Shown: one piece after another, positions 7,665 to 18,597 of the stretch
Numbering within the stretch: the stretch's first letter is position 1
How the letters are laid out: each line of letters starts with the position of its first letter
Assembly (NCBI GenBank): GCA_031431195.1
Contig: JANPCU010000011.1
Span: 1-64,000, forward strand
Reading direction: 5' to 3'
DNA length: 64,000 nt
From: TH-plancto1 sp031431195
GTDB lineage: Bacteria; Planctomycetota; Planctomycetia; Planctomycetales; Planctomycetaceae
Program-made: the position numbers and the translations under genes
The notes under the pieces: model-generated
What the model was told of the DNA's origin: nothing
Database searches by the model: none
The model's input: the letters and a program-made list of their open reading frames with translations, nothing else

Positions 7665-10600
7665 ATGCAACGCCACGAAATCGAACTGACCTCTTCTGGC
7701 CTCCCGCAGTCCCAGGGACTCTACTCGGCGGAAACCGAGCATGACTCCTGCGGTGTGGGTTTTGTTGCTCACATCAAGGGTTCCGCCTCGCGGCAGATCG
7801 TCGAAGATGCAGCTCAAATGCTGGTGCATATGACCCATCGCGGGGCCTGCGGCTGTGAGGAGAACACGGGTGACGGCGCAGGGATCATGACCGCGCTGCC
7901 CGATGCGTTCCTCCGCAAGGTGACCCGCCGCGACCTGGGTGTGGACCTGCCGAAGAAGGGTATGTACGGCGCGGGGGTTGTGTTCCTGCCCAATGATCCA
8001 GCTTGCCACGCAGAGTTCAAGGCGACCGTCAACACCCTCATTGCGATGCAGGGGCAGACGCTCATCGGCTGGCGTAAGCTCCCGCAAGACCCGATGGGGG
8101 CGGACATTGGCCCCTCTGCGGTGGCGGCTGAGCCTGCAATGGAGATGCTCTTTGTGGGAGCTGCGCCCGGACTCGACCAGGAGGCATTCGAGCGGCAGTT
8201 GTTCGTCATCCGCAAAGCGGCGACCCACAAGATTCGGCAGTCATCGCACCCGTTGGCGCTCGCGTTCTACGTTTGCACCTTGTCCTCGAAGGTTCTGGTT
8301 TATAAGGGGATGCTGACCCCCGCACAGGTGCTGCCTTACTATCCGGACCTGCGCGATCCCGACTACCAGAGCCATTTCGCAATGGTTCACAGCCGGTTCT
8401 CGACGAACACCTTTCCGAGCTGGGACCGCGCCCACCCGCAGCGGTTCATGTCGCACAACGGCGAAATCAACACCGTCAAGGGGAACGCCAACTGGATGTT
8501 CGCTCGGCAGGGCGTCATGAGTTCTCCGTTGTTTGGTGGCGACCTCCAAAAGCTCTTCCCCATCATCGAGCCGCATAGCTCGGACTCGGGGAACTGCGAC
8601 AACGCGCTGGAGTTGCTCTATCAATCGGGACGCTCATTGCCCGAAGCCATGATGATGATGATCCCCGAAGCGTGGCAAGAACACCACGACATGCCGGCCT
8701 ATAAGAAGTCGTTCTACGAGTTCCACTCCGCGCTGCAAGAGCCCTGGGACGGCCCGGCTTCGATCTCCTTCAGCGATGGCCACTACATTGGAGCTGTCCT
8801 CGACCGGAATGGACTCCGCCCCAGCCGGTACTACGTGACGCACGATGACCGCGTCATCATGGCCAGCGAAGTCGGCGTCCTCGAGATCGATCCGAAGAAC
8901 GTCAAACTCAAGGGTCGCCTCCAGCCCGGCAAGATGTTCCTGGTGGACTTCCAGCAGGGTCGCATCATTGATGACGAGGAGCTGAAGAAGGGGATCTGCC
9001 AGAGCCGCCCCTATGGCGAATGGGTCGCGCAGCAGAAGCTCGAACTGAGCGATCTGCCCGCTGGTCCCGCCGTCCCGCATATTCGCGGTGAAGAACTGCT
9101 CCGCAAGATGCAGGCGTTTGGCTACAGCACCGAGACGATGCAGTTCATGCTCGTCCCGATGCTCAACTCCAAGAAGGACCCCATCAGTTCGATGGGTGAC
9201 GACACCGCGCTGGCGTGCCTATCCGACCAGCCTCGGCTGTTGTACGACTACTTTAAGCAGCTGTTCGCCCAGGTGACCAATCCCGCGATCGACTCGATCC
9301 GCGAAGAGATCATCATGTCGCTGGAGTGCTTCATCGGACCCGAGGCGAACCTCCTCGACACGACCGAGTTGCACGCCCACCGGCTGCGCGTGCCGCACCC
9401 GATCCTCACAGATGAAGAGACCTCGGCGATCAAGTCGCTCAACGGCTATCGCCATTGGAAGTCGCGCACGATCGATATGACCTGGGCACGCAGCGCGGGA
9501 CCGCAAGGGCTGCGTCCCGCCATCGAGCGAATCTGTCGCGAAGCCGAACAGGCCATCGCCGACGGGTACAGCTTGGTGGTGCTGAGCGACCGTGCAGCGT
9601 GCGATTCGCAAGTGGGAATTCCGGCGCTGATGGCCTGCGGAGCGGTGCATCATCATCTCGTCCGTAAGGAATTGCGAACACGGATCGGGATCGTCATCGA
9701 GACTGCCGAAGCCCGCGATGTCCACCAGTTCTGCCTGCTGGCGGGATATGGGGCCGATGCGATCAACCCGTACCTGGCCTTCGAGGCGATTCGCGATGCG
9801 AAGGATCACGGCGGGCTGACGGGGACGTTCGACGAGAAGTCGATCGTCAAGACCTACCGCGAAGCGATCAAGAAGGGGATGCTCAAGGTCATGGGCAAGA
9901 TGGGGATCTCCACCCTGGCCAGCTACAAGGGGGCGCAGATCTTCGAAGCGGTCGGGATTTCCGATGAAGTGGTCGCCCTCTGCTTCCGAGGGACCGCCAG
10001 CCGCATCAAGGGGATTGGGTTCGACATCATCGGCGAGGAGACGATTCGTCGTCACGAAGTGGGCTTCCCCAGCCGCACCGAGCAGGAACGTCTGCCCGTG
10101 CTGCCGAACTACGGGAACGTCCACTGGCGATACGGCGGCGAGCGCCATCACTGGAATCCTTTCACCATCGCTGAGTTGCAGAACGCCGCTCGGACGGGCG
10201 ATAAGACGGCCTACACTCGCTTTGCGAAGCTGGTGAATGAGCACGCACACAAGGAGGGGACGCTGCGCGGGCTGTTGAAGTTCAAGCCACGGACAGCGAT
10301 CCCGCTCGAAGAAGTCGAGTCCGCACAACACATCGTCCGGCGCTTCTGCACCGGCGCGATGAGCTACGGTTCGATCTCAGCCGAAGCCCATGAGACCGTC
10401 GCGATCGCCATGAATGTCCTCAAGGGGAAGAGTAACACTGGTGAAGGCGGGGAGGATCCCGAGCGATTCAGTCCGTTTCAGTACGATGAACCGCGTCACG
10501 AGCAGCTGCAAGAGACGATCGGGCGCTGGAATCTGAATGGGGACTCAGACAAGAATCTGTACTCGAAACGATCGGCGATCAAGCAGGTCGCCAGCGGACG

Positions 10601-12341
10601 GTTTGGCGTCACCTCGTGGTACTTGACCAACGCGGACGAACTGCAGATCAAGGTGTCGCAGGGAGCCAAGCCGGGTGAGGGGGGCGAACTGCCCGGTCAC
10701 AAGGTCGATAAGACGATCGCCGCCACTCGTATGTCGACGCCCGGTGTCGGTCTCATCAGCCCACCGCCGCACCATGACATCTACTCGATTGAGGATCTCG
10801 CCCAGCTGATCTTCGACTTGAAGAACACCAACCCGAAGGCGAACGTCAGCGTGAAGCTGGTCTCCGAGGTGGGTGTCGGGACGATTGCTGCCGGTGTGGC
10901 AAAGGGGCACGCCGACAAGATCCTGATCTCGGGCGATTCGGGCGGAACCGGGGCGTCACCACTGACCAGCATCAAGCATGCGGGGCTGCCGTGGGAACTC
11001 GGTATTGCGGAGACCCACCAGACCCTTGTCATGAACGATCTGCGCAGCCGCGTGCGTCTGGAGACCGACGGACAGCTGAAGACCGGTCGCGATGTGGTCA
11101 TGGCCGCGATGCTGGGAGCCGAGGAGTTCGGGTTTGCGACCGCCCCGCTGATTACGCTGGGGTGTATCATGATGCGCAAGTGCCATCTCAATACGTGCCC
11201 CGTTGGCATCGCCACCCAAGACCCGGAGCTGCGGGCCAAGTTCTCGGGTCAGCCGGAACACGTCATCAACTACCTGTTCATGGTGGCGGAGGATACTCGC
11301 CAGTTGATGGCGGACCTCGGGTTTCGCTCGATCGACGAGCTGGTCGGTCGCGTCGACTGCATGGAGCTCGATACCGAGGTGGCTCACTGGAAGGCGAAAC
11401 ATCTCGACTTGTCCCCGATTCTGACGCTGGCTCGCAAGCCACACGCCAACGTCGGCACGTTCAAGCAGAAGGCCCAGAAGCATGGCTTGGAAGAGACGCT
11501 CGATCAAACGATCCTGATTCCGCAGTGCCGCGAGTCGATCGACCGAGCCGAGGCGATCCTTCTGGATGTGAATATCCAGAACATCGACCGGGCCTTTGGA
11601 ACGACGCTCAGCCACGAAGTCTCGAAGAAGTGGGGGCCGCAGGGGTTGCCCGAGGATACGATCCGCATTCGCGCTCGCGGCTCGGCGGGGCAATCGGTCG
11701 CGGCGTGGGCCGTCCGAGGTGTGACGATCGAAGTCATCGGTGACGCGAACGACTTCTGTGGCAAGGGACTGTCCGGCGGCAAACTAATTGTCTACCCGCC
11801 CGACGAGGTCTCCTTCACGCCGGAGGACCAGATCATCATCGGCAACGTGGCCCTGTACGGAGCGACCAGCGGGGAAGCGTACTTCCGAGGGCGGGCTGCC
11901 GAACGATTCTGCGTGCGCAACTCCGGAGCGGTCGCTGTTGTCGAAGGCTGCGGCGATCATGGGTTGGAGTACATGACCGGTGGTCGTGTGGTGATCCTCG
12001 GACCGACCGGACGCAATTTCGCAGCTGGGATGTCCGGCGGCGTGGGCTATGTCTACGTCCCGGATCGGCAAGTCTTCGAGGCGAACTGCAATCCGGAGCT
12101 GGTGGATCTGGAACCGGTGACCGAGGACGACGACATCGTCGAACTTCGCGAACTGATCACCCGGCACCAGGTCTACACGGGTTCGCTGGTCGCGTCACGC
12201 ATTCTCGACCACTGGAACGCGAGCCTGAAGAAGTTCGTGAAGGTCATGCCCCGCGACTACAAGCGGGCCATGAAAGAACTGCAGGCCGAAGCTGCGGCTT
12301 CCGCTGCCGGGCAGCAGGCCCCCGTGGTGGTGAAGCGTTGA
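7665..12341 (+). CDS. gltB: Glutamate synthase, large subunit
   Basis: This is the alpha subunit of glutamate synthase (GOGAT), which makes two glutamates from glutamine and 2-oxoglutarate. The 1,558-residue length is normal. In order it carries the class II glutaminase domain, the central domain, the FMN and 3Fe-4S synthase domain, and the C-terminal GXGXG beta-helix domain. The N-terminal nucleophile is Cys 29 in HDSCGVGF, so a 28-residue propeptide would be removed. The synthase part has SGDSGGTGASPLTS and the cysteine cluster CIMMRKCHLNTCPVG. The C-terminus shows repeated GxxxGG motifs. gltD follows after one interposed gene. The start at 7665 gives a propeptide of normal length. Confidence 0.97.
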   Translation: MQRHEIELTSSGLPQSQGLYSAETEHDSCGVGFVAHIKGSASRQIVEDAAQMLVHMTHRGACGCEENTGDGAGIMTALPDAFLRKVTRRDLGVDLPKKGMYGAGVVFLPNDPACHAEFKATVNTLIAMQGQTLIGWRKLPQDPMGADIGPSAVAAEPAMEMLFVGAAPGLDQEAFERQLFVIRKAATHKIRQSSHPLALAFYVCTLSSKVLVYKGMLTPAQVLPYYPDLRDPDYQSHFAMVHSRFSTNTFPSWDRAHPQRFMSHNGEINTVKGNANWMFARQGVMSSPLFGGDLQKLFPIIEPHSSDSGNCDNALELLYQSGRSLPEAMMMMIPEAWQEHHDMPAYKKSFYEFHSALQEPWDGPASISFSDGHYIGAVLDRNGLRPSRYYVTHDDRVIMASEVGVLEIDPKNVKLKGRLQPGKMFLVDFQQGRIIDDEELKKGICQSRPYGEWVAQQKLELSDLPAGPAVPHIRGEELLRKMQAFGYSTETMQFMLVPMLNSKKDPISSMGDDTALACLSDQPRLLYDYFKQLFAQVTNPAIDSIREEIIMSLECFIGPEANLLDTTELHAHRLRVPHPILTDEETSAIKSLNGYRHWKSRTIDMTWARSAGPQGLRPAIERICREAEQAIADGYSLVVLSDRAACDSQVGIPALMACGAVHHHLVRKELRTRIGIVIETAEARDVHQFCLLAGYGADAINPYLAFEAIRDAKDHGGLTGTFDEKSIVKTYREAIKKGMLKVMGKMGISTLASYKGAQIFEAVGISDEVVALCFRGTASRIKGIGFDIIGEETIRRHEVGFPSRTEQERLPVLPNYGNVHWRYGGERHHWNPFTIAELQNAARTGDKTAYTRFAKLVNEHAHKEGTLRGLLKFKPRTAIPLEEVESAQHIVRRFCTGAMSYGSISAEAHETVAIAMNVLKGKSNTGEGGEDPERFSPFQYDEPRHEQLQETIGRWNLNGDSDKNLYSKRSAIKQVASGRFGVTSWYLTNADELQIKVSQGAKPGEGGELPGHKVDKTIAATRMSTPGVGLISPPPHHDIYSIEDLAQLIFDLKNTNPKANVSVKLVSEVGVGTIAAGVAKGHADKILISGDSGGTGASPLTSIKHAGLPWELGIAETHQTLVMNDLRSRVRLETDGQLKTGRDVVMAAMLGAEEFGFATAPLITLGCIMMRKCHLNTCPVGIATQDPELRAKFSGQPEHVINYLFMVAEDTRQLMADLGFRSIDELVGRVDCMELDTEVAHWKAKHLDLSPILTLARKPHANVGTFKQKAQKHGLEETLDQTILIPQCRESIDRAEAILLDVNIQNIDRAFGTTLSHEVSKKWGPQGLPEDTIRIRARGSAGQSVAAWAVRGVTIEVIGDANDFCGKGLSGGKLIVYPPDEVSFTPEDQIIIGNVALYGATSGEAYFRGRAAERFCVRNSGAVAVVEGCGDHGLEYMTGGRVVILGPTGRNFAAGMSGGVGYVYVPDRQVFEANCNPELVDLEPVTEDDDIVELRELITRHQVYTGSLVASRILDHWNASLKKFVKVMPRDYKRAMKELQAEAAASAAGQQAPVVVKR

Positions 12342-12406
12342 GACACCGATCGCCGTCGAGCTTGCTCGACGTGTCCCACCCCTGAGTTGACTCACGGAGT
12401 CCTCCT

Positions 12407-13090
12407 ATGAGTACTATTCTGGAAGCCCAGCATCCGTCGGTTTCGTCTTCTGACGGAGCCCCGGTGTCGCTTCGCACACTGGAAGACCTCGTCCGGGAAT
12501 TGGGGGGGATTCCCCTCAGTCGTGTCCGGTTGTCACCAGCGATCGGTTGTGCAAATGAGCAGGATCTACTGGTTCCCGATGGTCGTTACTGCGAACTGGT
12601 AAGTGGCTCACTTCTGGAGAAGGGAATGGGATTTTTTGAAAGCCGCTTAGCCACATTACTCTCTCACTTCATTGAGACATGGCTGGCCGCGCACAGCTTG
12701 GGCTTCGTGATCGCTGATGGAGCAATGACCCGCCTCCAATCCGGACTTGTTCGAATTCCCGATGTTTCGTTCTTTCGTTGGGATCGAATCGGCTCCCGGT
12801 CGGTGCCTCGTGATCCGATCTGCAGGATCGCACCTAATCTGGCCGTCGAGATCGTGAGCCGAACCAACACGCGTGCCGAGATGGTCCGCAAACGGATCGA
12901 GTATTTTGAAGCTGGTGTTGAACTCGTTTGGATCGTCTATCCAGAGTCCGAATCTGTCGAAGTTTGGAGTACTGCTCGCGATTGCCACATTGCAGGCATC
13001 GAGGACTCGCTCGATGGCGGCTCCGTTCTTCCCGGATTCACAATCTCGATTCGCGACTGGTTCCAACGTGCTGGAGGGAATTCGGCATGA
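12407..13090 (+). CDS. Uma2-family (DUF820) putative restriction-endonuclease-like protein
   Basis: The 227-residue product matches the Uma2/DUF820 family, which has a PD-(D/E)XK nuclease fold. Visible landmarks are YCELVSGSLLEKG near residue 65, VRIPDVSFFRWDRI (the conserved PDV), NLAVEIVSRTNTRAEM (the catalytic-type E-V) and KRIEYFEAGVELVWIVYP. The family is greatly expanded in cyanobacteria and planctomycetes and its role is poorly known. It sits 65 bases after gltB and 81 bases before gltD in the same direction, so it is probably co-transcribed with them. I see no metabolic reason for it to be there and infer insertion into an existing operon. Confidence 0.85.
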   Translation: MSTILEAQHPSVSSSDGAPVSLRTLEDLVRELGGIPLSRVRLSPAIGCANEQDLLVPDGRYCELVSGSLLEKGMGFFESRLATLLSHFIETWLAAHSLGFVIADGAMTRLQSGLVRIPDVSFFRWDRIGSRSVPRDPICRIAPNLAVEIVSRTNTRAEMVRKRIEYFEAGVELVWIVYPESESVEVWSTARDCHIAGIEDSLDGGSVLPGFTISIRDWFQRAGGNSA

Positions 13091-13171
13091 CCATGCTAGC
13101 GAATCGCGATTAAACCTCATCTCATTGACCACTCACTGACACCCGATCACCGCAACTGAAAACTGATCATC

Positions 13172-14695
<1,524 letters not shown>

Positions 14696-14823
14696 GGAAC
14701 AGCGAGCGGCACGACGTGCGTCTGCCGAGTTGGGCGATGCTGCCACGCTCATCGGCAAGGTCTGGTCGAACAACGTCTCGCTGGCACGGGGGACTGACGT
14801 CCGCCCGCTCGCTGAGAATTGCC

Positions 14824-14883
14824 CGAGCCGGAAGCGTCAGCGCCCGGAGTCGTGCGCTCCCGGGCCGTGACGCTTCCGGCTCG
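14824..14883. repeat. Palindromic repeat (CGAGCCGGAAGCGTCAG family)
   Basis: Arms at 14824-14849 and 14857-14883 (CGAGCCGGAAGCG with CGCTTCCGGCTCG, and CCCGGAG with CTCCCGGG) form one long hairpin with few mismatches. It lies in the 200-base gap between the convergent gltD and the peptidase gene, so it could also end transcription in both directions. Confidence 0.75.
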
Positions 14884-14895
14884 CAGGAGTGCGTG

Positions 14896-17016
14896 CTACG
14901 GCACCACCGGTTCGAAGCCGAGGGTCTTCACCAGAAATGCCCATTGGTCGGCGGTTTCTTCAATGATCTTCGCGGTCGGTTTCCCGGCTCCGTGGCCAGC
15001 GCGGGTTTCGATGCGGATCAGGATGGGTTTGTTACCGGCTTGAGCGGCTTGCAGGGCAGCTGCGAATTTGAAGCTGTGGCCGGGGACAACGCGATCGTCG
15101 GTGTCGGCGGTGGTGATCATCGTCGGCGGGTACTTCACGCCCGGTTTGCAATTGTGGTACGGGCTGTACTTGAGCAGAGCGGGGAACTCGTCGGCATTGT
15201 CGGAGGAGCCGAAGTCGTCGACCCAGTAGCGACCGGCGGTGAACTTCTGAAACCGTAGCATGTCCATCACACCGACAGCGGGGAGGCACGCTCCGAACAG
15301 ATCGGGCCGCTGAGTCAGGCACGCCCCGACCAGCAGGCCGCCATTGCTGCCCCCTTGAATCGCCAGCTTGTCACTCCGCGTGTACTTCTCCGCGATGAGG
15401 TACTCAGCTGCGGCGATGAAATCGTCGAAGACGTTTTGCTTGTTGAGCTTGGTCCCGGCCTTGTGCCAGTCCTCCCCATATTCACCACCGCCCCGCAGGT
15501 TGGCGAGCGCAAAGATGCCGCCCATCTCCATCCATTGCAGCCTGGACACCGAGAACGTCGGCGTCAGCGAGATGTTGAATCCGCCATACCCGTACAGCAG
15601 CGTCGGGTGAGTGCCGTCGCGTTTGATGCCCTTCTTATAGGCGAGGAACATCGGCACGCGCGTGCCGTCCTTACTCGTGTAGAAGACCTGCTCGACGGCG
15701 TAGTCATCCGGCTTAACCAGCGTGGTCGGAGCTTTCCAGAGTTGGCTCACTCCCGTGAGCAGGTCGTACTTAAAGATGCTGGCCGGCGTGTTGAAGCTGC
15801 TGAAGGCGTAGAACGTTTCGGTGTCGGTCCGCTTGCCGGCGAACCCGCTGGCAGTGCCGATGCCGGGGAGGTCGAGGTGCCGAATCTTGCGGCCATCGAG
15901 CCCGTATAGGTTCACCTCGGTCTTAGCGTCCTTCAGAGTCTCAACCAGGAACTGATTCGCGATGAGTGAAACGTTCTCCATGACCTCCGGTTGTTCGGCG
16001 AGTATCTCTCGGTAGTTCTCCGGCTTTGGATTCCGAATGTCGATGGCGATGATCCGCTTCTTCGGCGCGTTGAATGAGGTGCGAAAGTAGAACAGCGGCC
16101 CATCGTTGCCGAGGAATGAATACTCGTGGTCGAAGTGGTCGACGAGTGCCAACGGGATGCCCAGTGGCTCGGCCAGATCCTTGTAGTACACCCGATAACG
16201 ATCGTCCGTTCCGACTGTGATGATCAGCACCAGATAGCGGCCGTCCTCCGAGACCGAGCTGTGCAGACCCCAATCGGGATGGTCGGGACGGTGATAGACC
16301 AGCACATCGTCCGCTTGCGTGGTGCCGATGCGATGGTAGTACACCTCCTGATTCAGGTTCAGGTTCTGAAACGCCTGGCCCTCTTCCGGAGCAGGGAAGC
16401 GGGAGTAGAAGAACCCCTTGCCATCGGGCGTCCATTCGGGGCTGCTAAACTTGATCCATTGAAGTTCCTCGGCCAGCTCTTTTCCGGACTCGACTTCGAG
16501 GACGCGGAACTTACTCCAGTCGGACCCTGCCTCTTGGCGTCCAAAGGCTGCGTACCGCCCATCGGGGCTGATCTTCACGGTGCCGAGCGCGACGGTCCCG
16601 TCTTGCGACCAGCTGTTGGGATCGATGAGAACGCGTGGTGTGGCGGTGAGCGAGTCTTGGACATACAGCACCGCTTGGTTTTGCAACCCGTCGTTCTTCG
16701 AGAAGAAGTAGCGCCCACCCGACTGCGATGGCGGCGAAACCCGCTCGAAGTTCCACAGCTCGGTCAGCCGCTTCTGAATGGCGGCCCGCTGCGGGATCGA
16801 TTCGAGGAATCCAAACGTGACCTTGTTTTGTTCAGTCACCCAGTCAGCGACCTCTTTCGAGGTGCGGACATCGTCCTCGAGCCAGCGGTATGGATCGGGC
16901 ACCTTGTTGCCATGGTACTCGTCAACATGGTCAATCGTCTTCGAGACAGGCGGAGCAGCCGAAGCGAACGTAGCCAGTAGTGACATCACAAAAACCTGCC
17001 GGAGAACGAGGTGCAT
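14896..17016 (-). CDS. Prolyl oligopeptidase (peptidase family S9A), exported
   Basis: The 706-residue product is a serine peptidase that would cut short peptides after proline. It has a signal-peptide-like start (MHLVLRQVFVMSLLATFASA), then the S9 N-terminal block HGNKVPDPYRWLEDD, a long beta-propeller region and a C-terminal alpha/beta-hydrolase domain. The catalytic Ser is at about residue 557 in GGSNGG, the Asp at about 640 in DTDDRVVPGHS and the His at about 675 in RAGHGAG. Longer starts upstream would bury the signal peptide, so ATG 17016 is chosen. It follows the ADP-ribosylglycohydrolase gene by 147 bases on the same strand. Homologues in this phylum are numerous and are probably nutritional enzymes. 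Confidence 0.93.
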   Translation of the reverse strand: MHLVLRQVFVMSLLATFASAAPPVSKTIDHVDEYHGNKVPDPYRWLEDDVRTSKEVADWVTEQNKVTFGFLESIPQRAAIQKRLTELWNFERVSPPSQSGGRYFFSKNDGLQNQAVLYVQDSLTATPRVLIDPNSWSQDGTVALGTVKISPDGRYAAFGRQEAGSDWSKFRVLEVESGKELAEELQWIKFSSPEWTPDGKGFFYSRFPAPEEGQAFQNLNLNQEVYYHRIGTTQADDVLVYHRPDHPDWGLHSSVSEDGRYLVLIITVGTDDRYRVYYKDLAEPLGIPLALVDHFDHEYSFLGNDGPLFYFRTSFNAPKKRIIAIDIRNPKPENYREILAEQPEVMENVSLIANQFLVETLKDAKTEVNLYGLDGRKIRHLDLPGIGTASGFAGKRTDTETFYAFSSFNTPASIFKYDLLTGVSQLWKAPTTLVKPDDYAVEQVFYTSKDGTRVPMFLAYKKGIKRDGTHPTLLYGYGGFNISLTPTFSVSRLQWMEMGGIFALANLRGGGEYGEDWHKAGTKLNKQNVFDDFIAAAEYLIAEKYTRSDKLAIQGGSNGGLLVGACLTQRPDLFGACLPAVGVMDMLRFQKFTAGRYWVDDFGSSDNADEFPALLKYSPYHNCKPGVKYPPTMITTADTDDRVVPGHSFKFAAALQAAQAGNKPILIRIETRAGHGAGKPTAKIIEETADQWAFLVKTLGFEPVVP

Positions 17017-17163
17017 CGGGGGACTCCTGGATCGAGCGTGCGAGAGTACGGGCGATTGTAGTGTGGCGGCTCGCCGATCTGAACTACGTGAAGAGTCGAC
17101 ATGAAACTGCTGATTGTCGGCAGCCTTACCAGTCGGCAAGTCATCGATGGAGTTGTCGAATCA

Positions 17164-18084
17164 CTATCCGACCAGTGCGAGATACGGTCGAAACCATGCG
17201 GGCCATTCTTCGGTGGACTTTCTCCACTCGATCGGGATGCCATGGCAACCCACATTCGCGGCCACGATTCCTCCGACGATGGCACAGTTAGTGTCCATGT
17301 CACCGAGCGCTGCGACAGTGTCGTAGAGTGCCTCGGGGTAATCATTCAAATGCTTCCCGGCCATCCACAGGCAGAGCGGAACGGTGTCTTGGGCAGTGAC
17401 TCGGCTACCGTTCCCCAATCGCTGAATCAAGGCATCGCGGTGACCTCCCGGTCCGAACTCGTGATAGGCCAACTCCACTCGGCTGCGAACTTCGCTCTCG
17501 GGGAGATAAGGAATCACTTCATTCAGGAAAGTGCGAGCCCCCGTGACGGTCTTCCGATTCCTTTGTTGAGAGGCAATTGCGGTGGCGACGGCCACCGCGA
17601 CTGCTCCGGCAATCCCTTCAGGGTGGGAGTGCGTGACTTCCGCAGAGAGTGTGGCTTGAGCCACCACTTGCTGCATGTCGTCGGAGAAAAACGCCCCTAA
17701 CGGAGCGACTCGCATGGCCGCTCCGTTTCCGTAGGAGCCTCGTCCTTCAAAGAGCGCTGGAGCAGCGTGACGCCAGTCCTCTCCGCGCTGAAGCTGGGGC
17801 AAGAGTTCGAACAGCATGGCCGAGCCATAGCCGCGAGTGGAGTCGAAGTTATCGGCGAATCGGCTGGCCAGAACGGATTGATGCACGACGCCATACTCAA
17901 TGAGAACGGACACCACCGACAAGGCCATTTCCGTGTCATCCGTCCAACGCCAGATCGGCACGTCTTCACGACGAATGGCGATGTCCTCCACGTGCCACAT
18001 GTACTGCTGACCAAACGCATCTCCAACAGCCAAGCCGGTCAAGCTAGCAGCCAAGGACATTGACGCTGCATTTCGATTCATCAT
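17164..18084 (-). CDS. ADP-ribosylglycohydrolase family protein (DraG/ARH type)
   Basis: The 306-residue product shows the di-metal signature of ADP-ribosyl hydrolases: GLAVGDAFGQQY near residue 17, WTDDTEMALSV near 47, GSYGNGAAMRVAPLGAFF near 116 and LGDMDTNCAIVGGIVAANVG near 265. Such enzymes remove ADP-ribose from proteins or free ADP-ribosylated substrates. The target here is unknown, and no ADP-ribosyltransferase or nitrogenase-related gene is nearby. The first Met (MMNRNAASMSLAASLTG) is used; Met 2 or Met 9 are equally possible. Confidence 0.92.
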   Translation of the reverse strand: MMNRNAASMSLAASLTGLAVGDAFGQQYMWHVEDIAIRREDVPIWRWTDDTEMALSVVSVLIEYGVVHQSVLASRFADNFDSTRGYGSAMLFELLPQLQRGEDWRHAAPALFEGRGSYGNGAAMRVAPLGAFFSDDMQQVVAQATLSAEVTHSHPEGIAGAVAVAVATAIASQQRNRKTVTGARTFLNEVIPYLPESEVRSRVELAYHEFGPGGHRDALIQRLGNGSRVTAQDTVPLCLWMAGKHLNDYPEALYDTVAALGDMDTNCAIVGGIVAANVGCHGIPIEWRKSTEEWPAWFRPYLALVG

Positions 18085-18194
18085 GGTCGAAGCTTAAATC
18101 GGATGCCTGTCGTCTGTCGAGAGGCAACGATCCGAATAGATCGATTGCGCATACCCCGAACAGGTTGACGACAGGGCCGAGGTGGGATTATGAA

Positions 18195-18479
18195 CTACAT
18201 CGGAGCCCGCAGCTCGCTCAGCCGCACCCGCTGTTGCAGCACCACGCCGCCCTGCTCATCATATACCTGCAGCCGTAGCAGCGGATCAGCCTCGGTCCAG
18301 TCGATCTGGATCAGGCCGAAGTTGGTGTCGAAGTAGGTGAGACCGACGCGGTAGCGGTTGATCTCGTTCGCGAAGCGGGTGCCGGATTTCGTCGTGTTAC
18401 CGCTGGGCGCGTTGAGGCTGGAACTGGTCAGGTCGTAAATCGGCGAGCCCACGACTTCGGGACCGCCAGTGTCTTGCAC
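18195..18479 (-). pseudogene. PhoD-like alkaline phosphatase, C-terminal fragment 1
   Basis: About 85 residues match the end of PhoD-type phosphatases: EVVGSPIYDLTSSSLNAP, a region with FANEINRYRVGLTYFDTNFG, then RVRLSELRAPM and a stop. The catalytic and metal-binding parts are missing. It is about 90 percent identical at the DNA level to the fragment at about 19357-19625, in the same orientation, so the two are direct repeats flanking the PIN gene pair. The few residues before EVVGSP are unrelated to PhoD. Confidence 0.75.
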
Positions 18480-18597
18480 CGTGGTCAGACCATGAACCGC
18501 TCACCCCGTGGTCGGGCGTCCCCCGCTGACAGGTCAAAGCCCTCGTCAGTGGTATCTGGCGCTGGTCAGGGTGGCCAAGACGACATAGAATTCCCTG

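Noticed and set aside
9219..11693. Long minus-strand frames inside gltB (370 and 245 codons)
   Set aside because: Fully antisense to a certain gene, with shadow composition and no family motifs.
17101..17700. Plus-strand frame of 199 codons
   Set aside because: Antisense to the ADP-ribosylglycohydrolase gene, whose motifs are clear.
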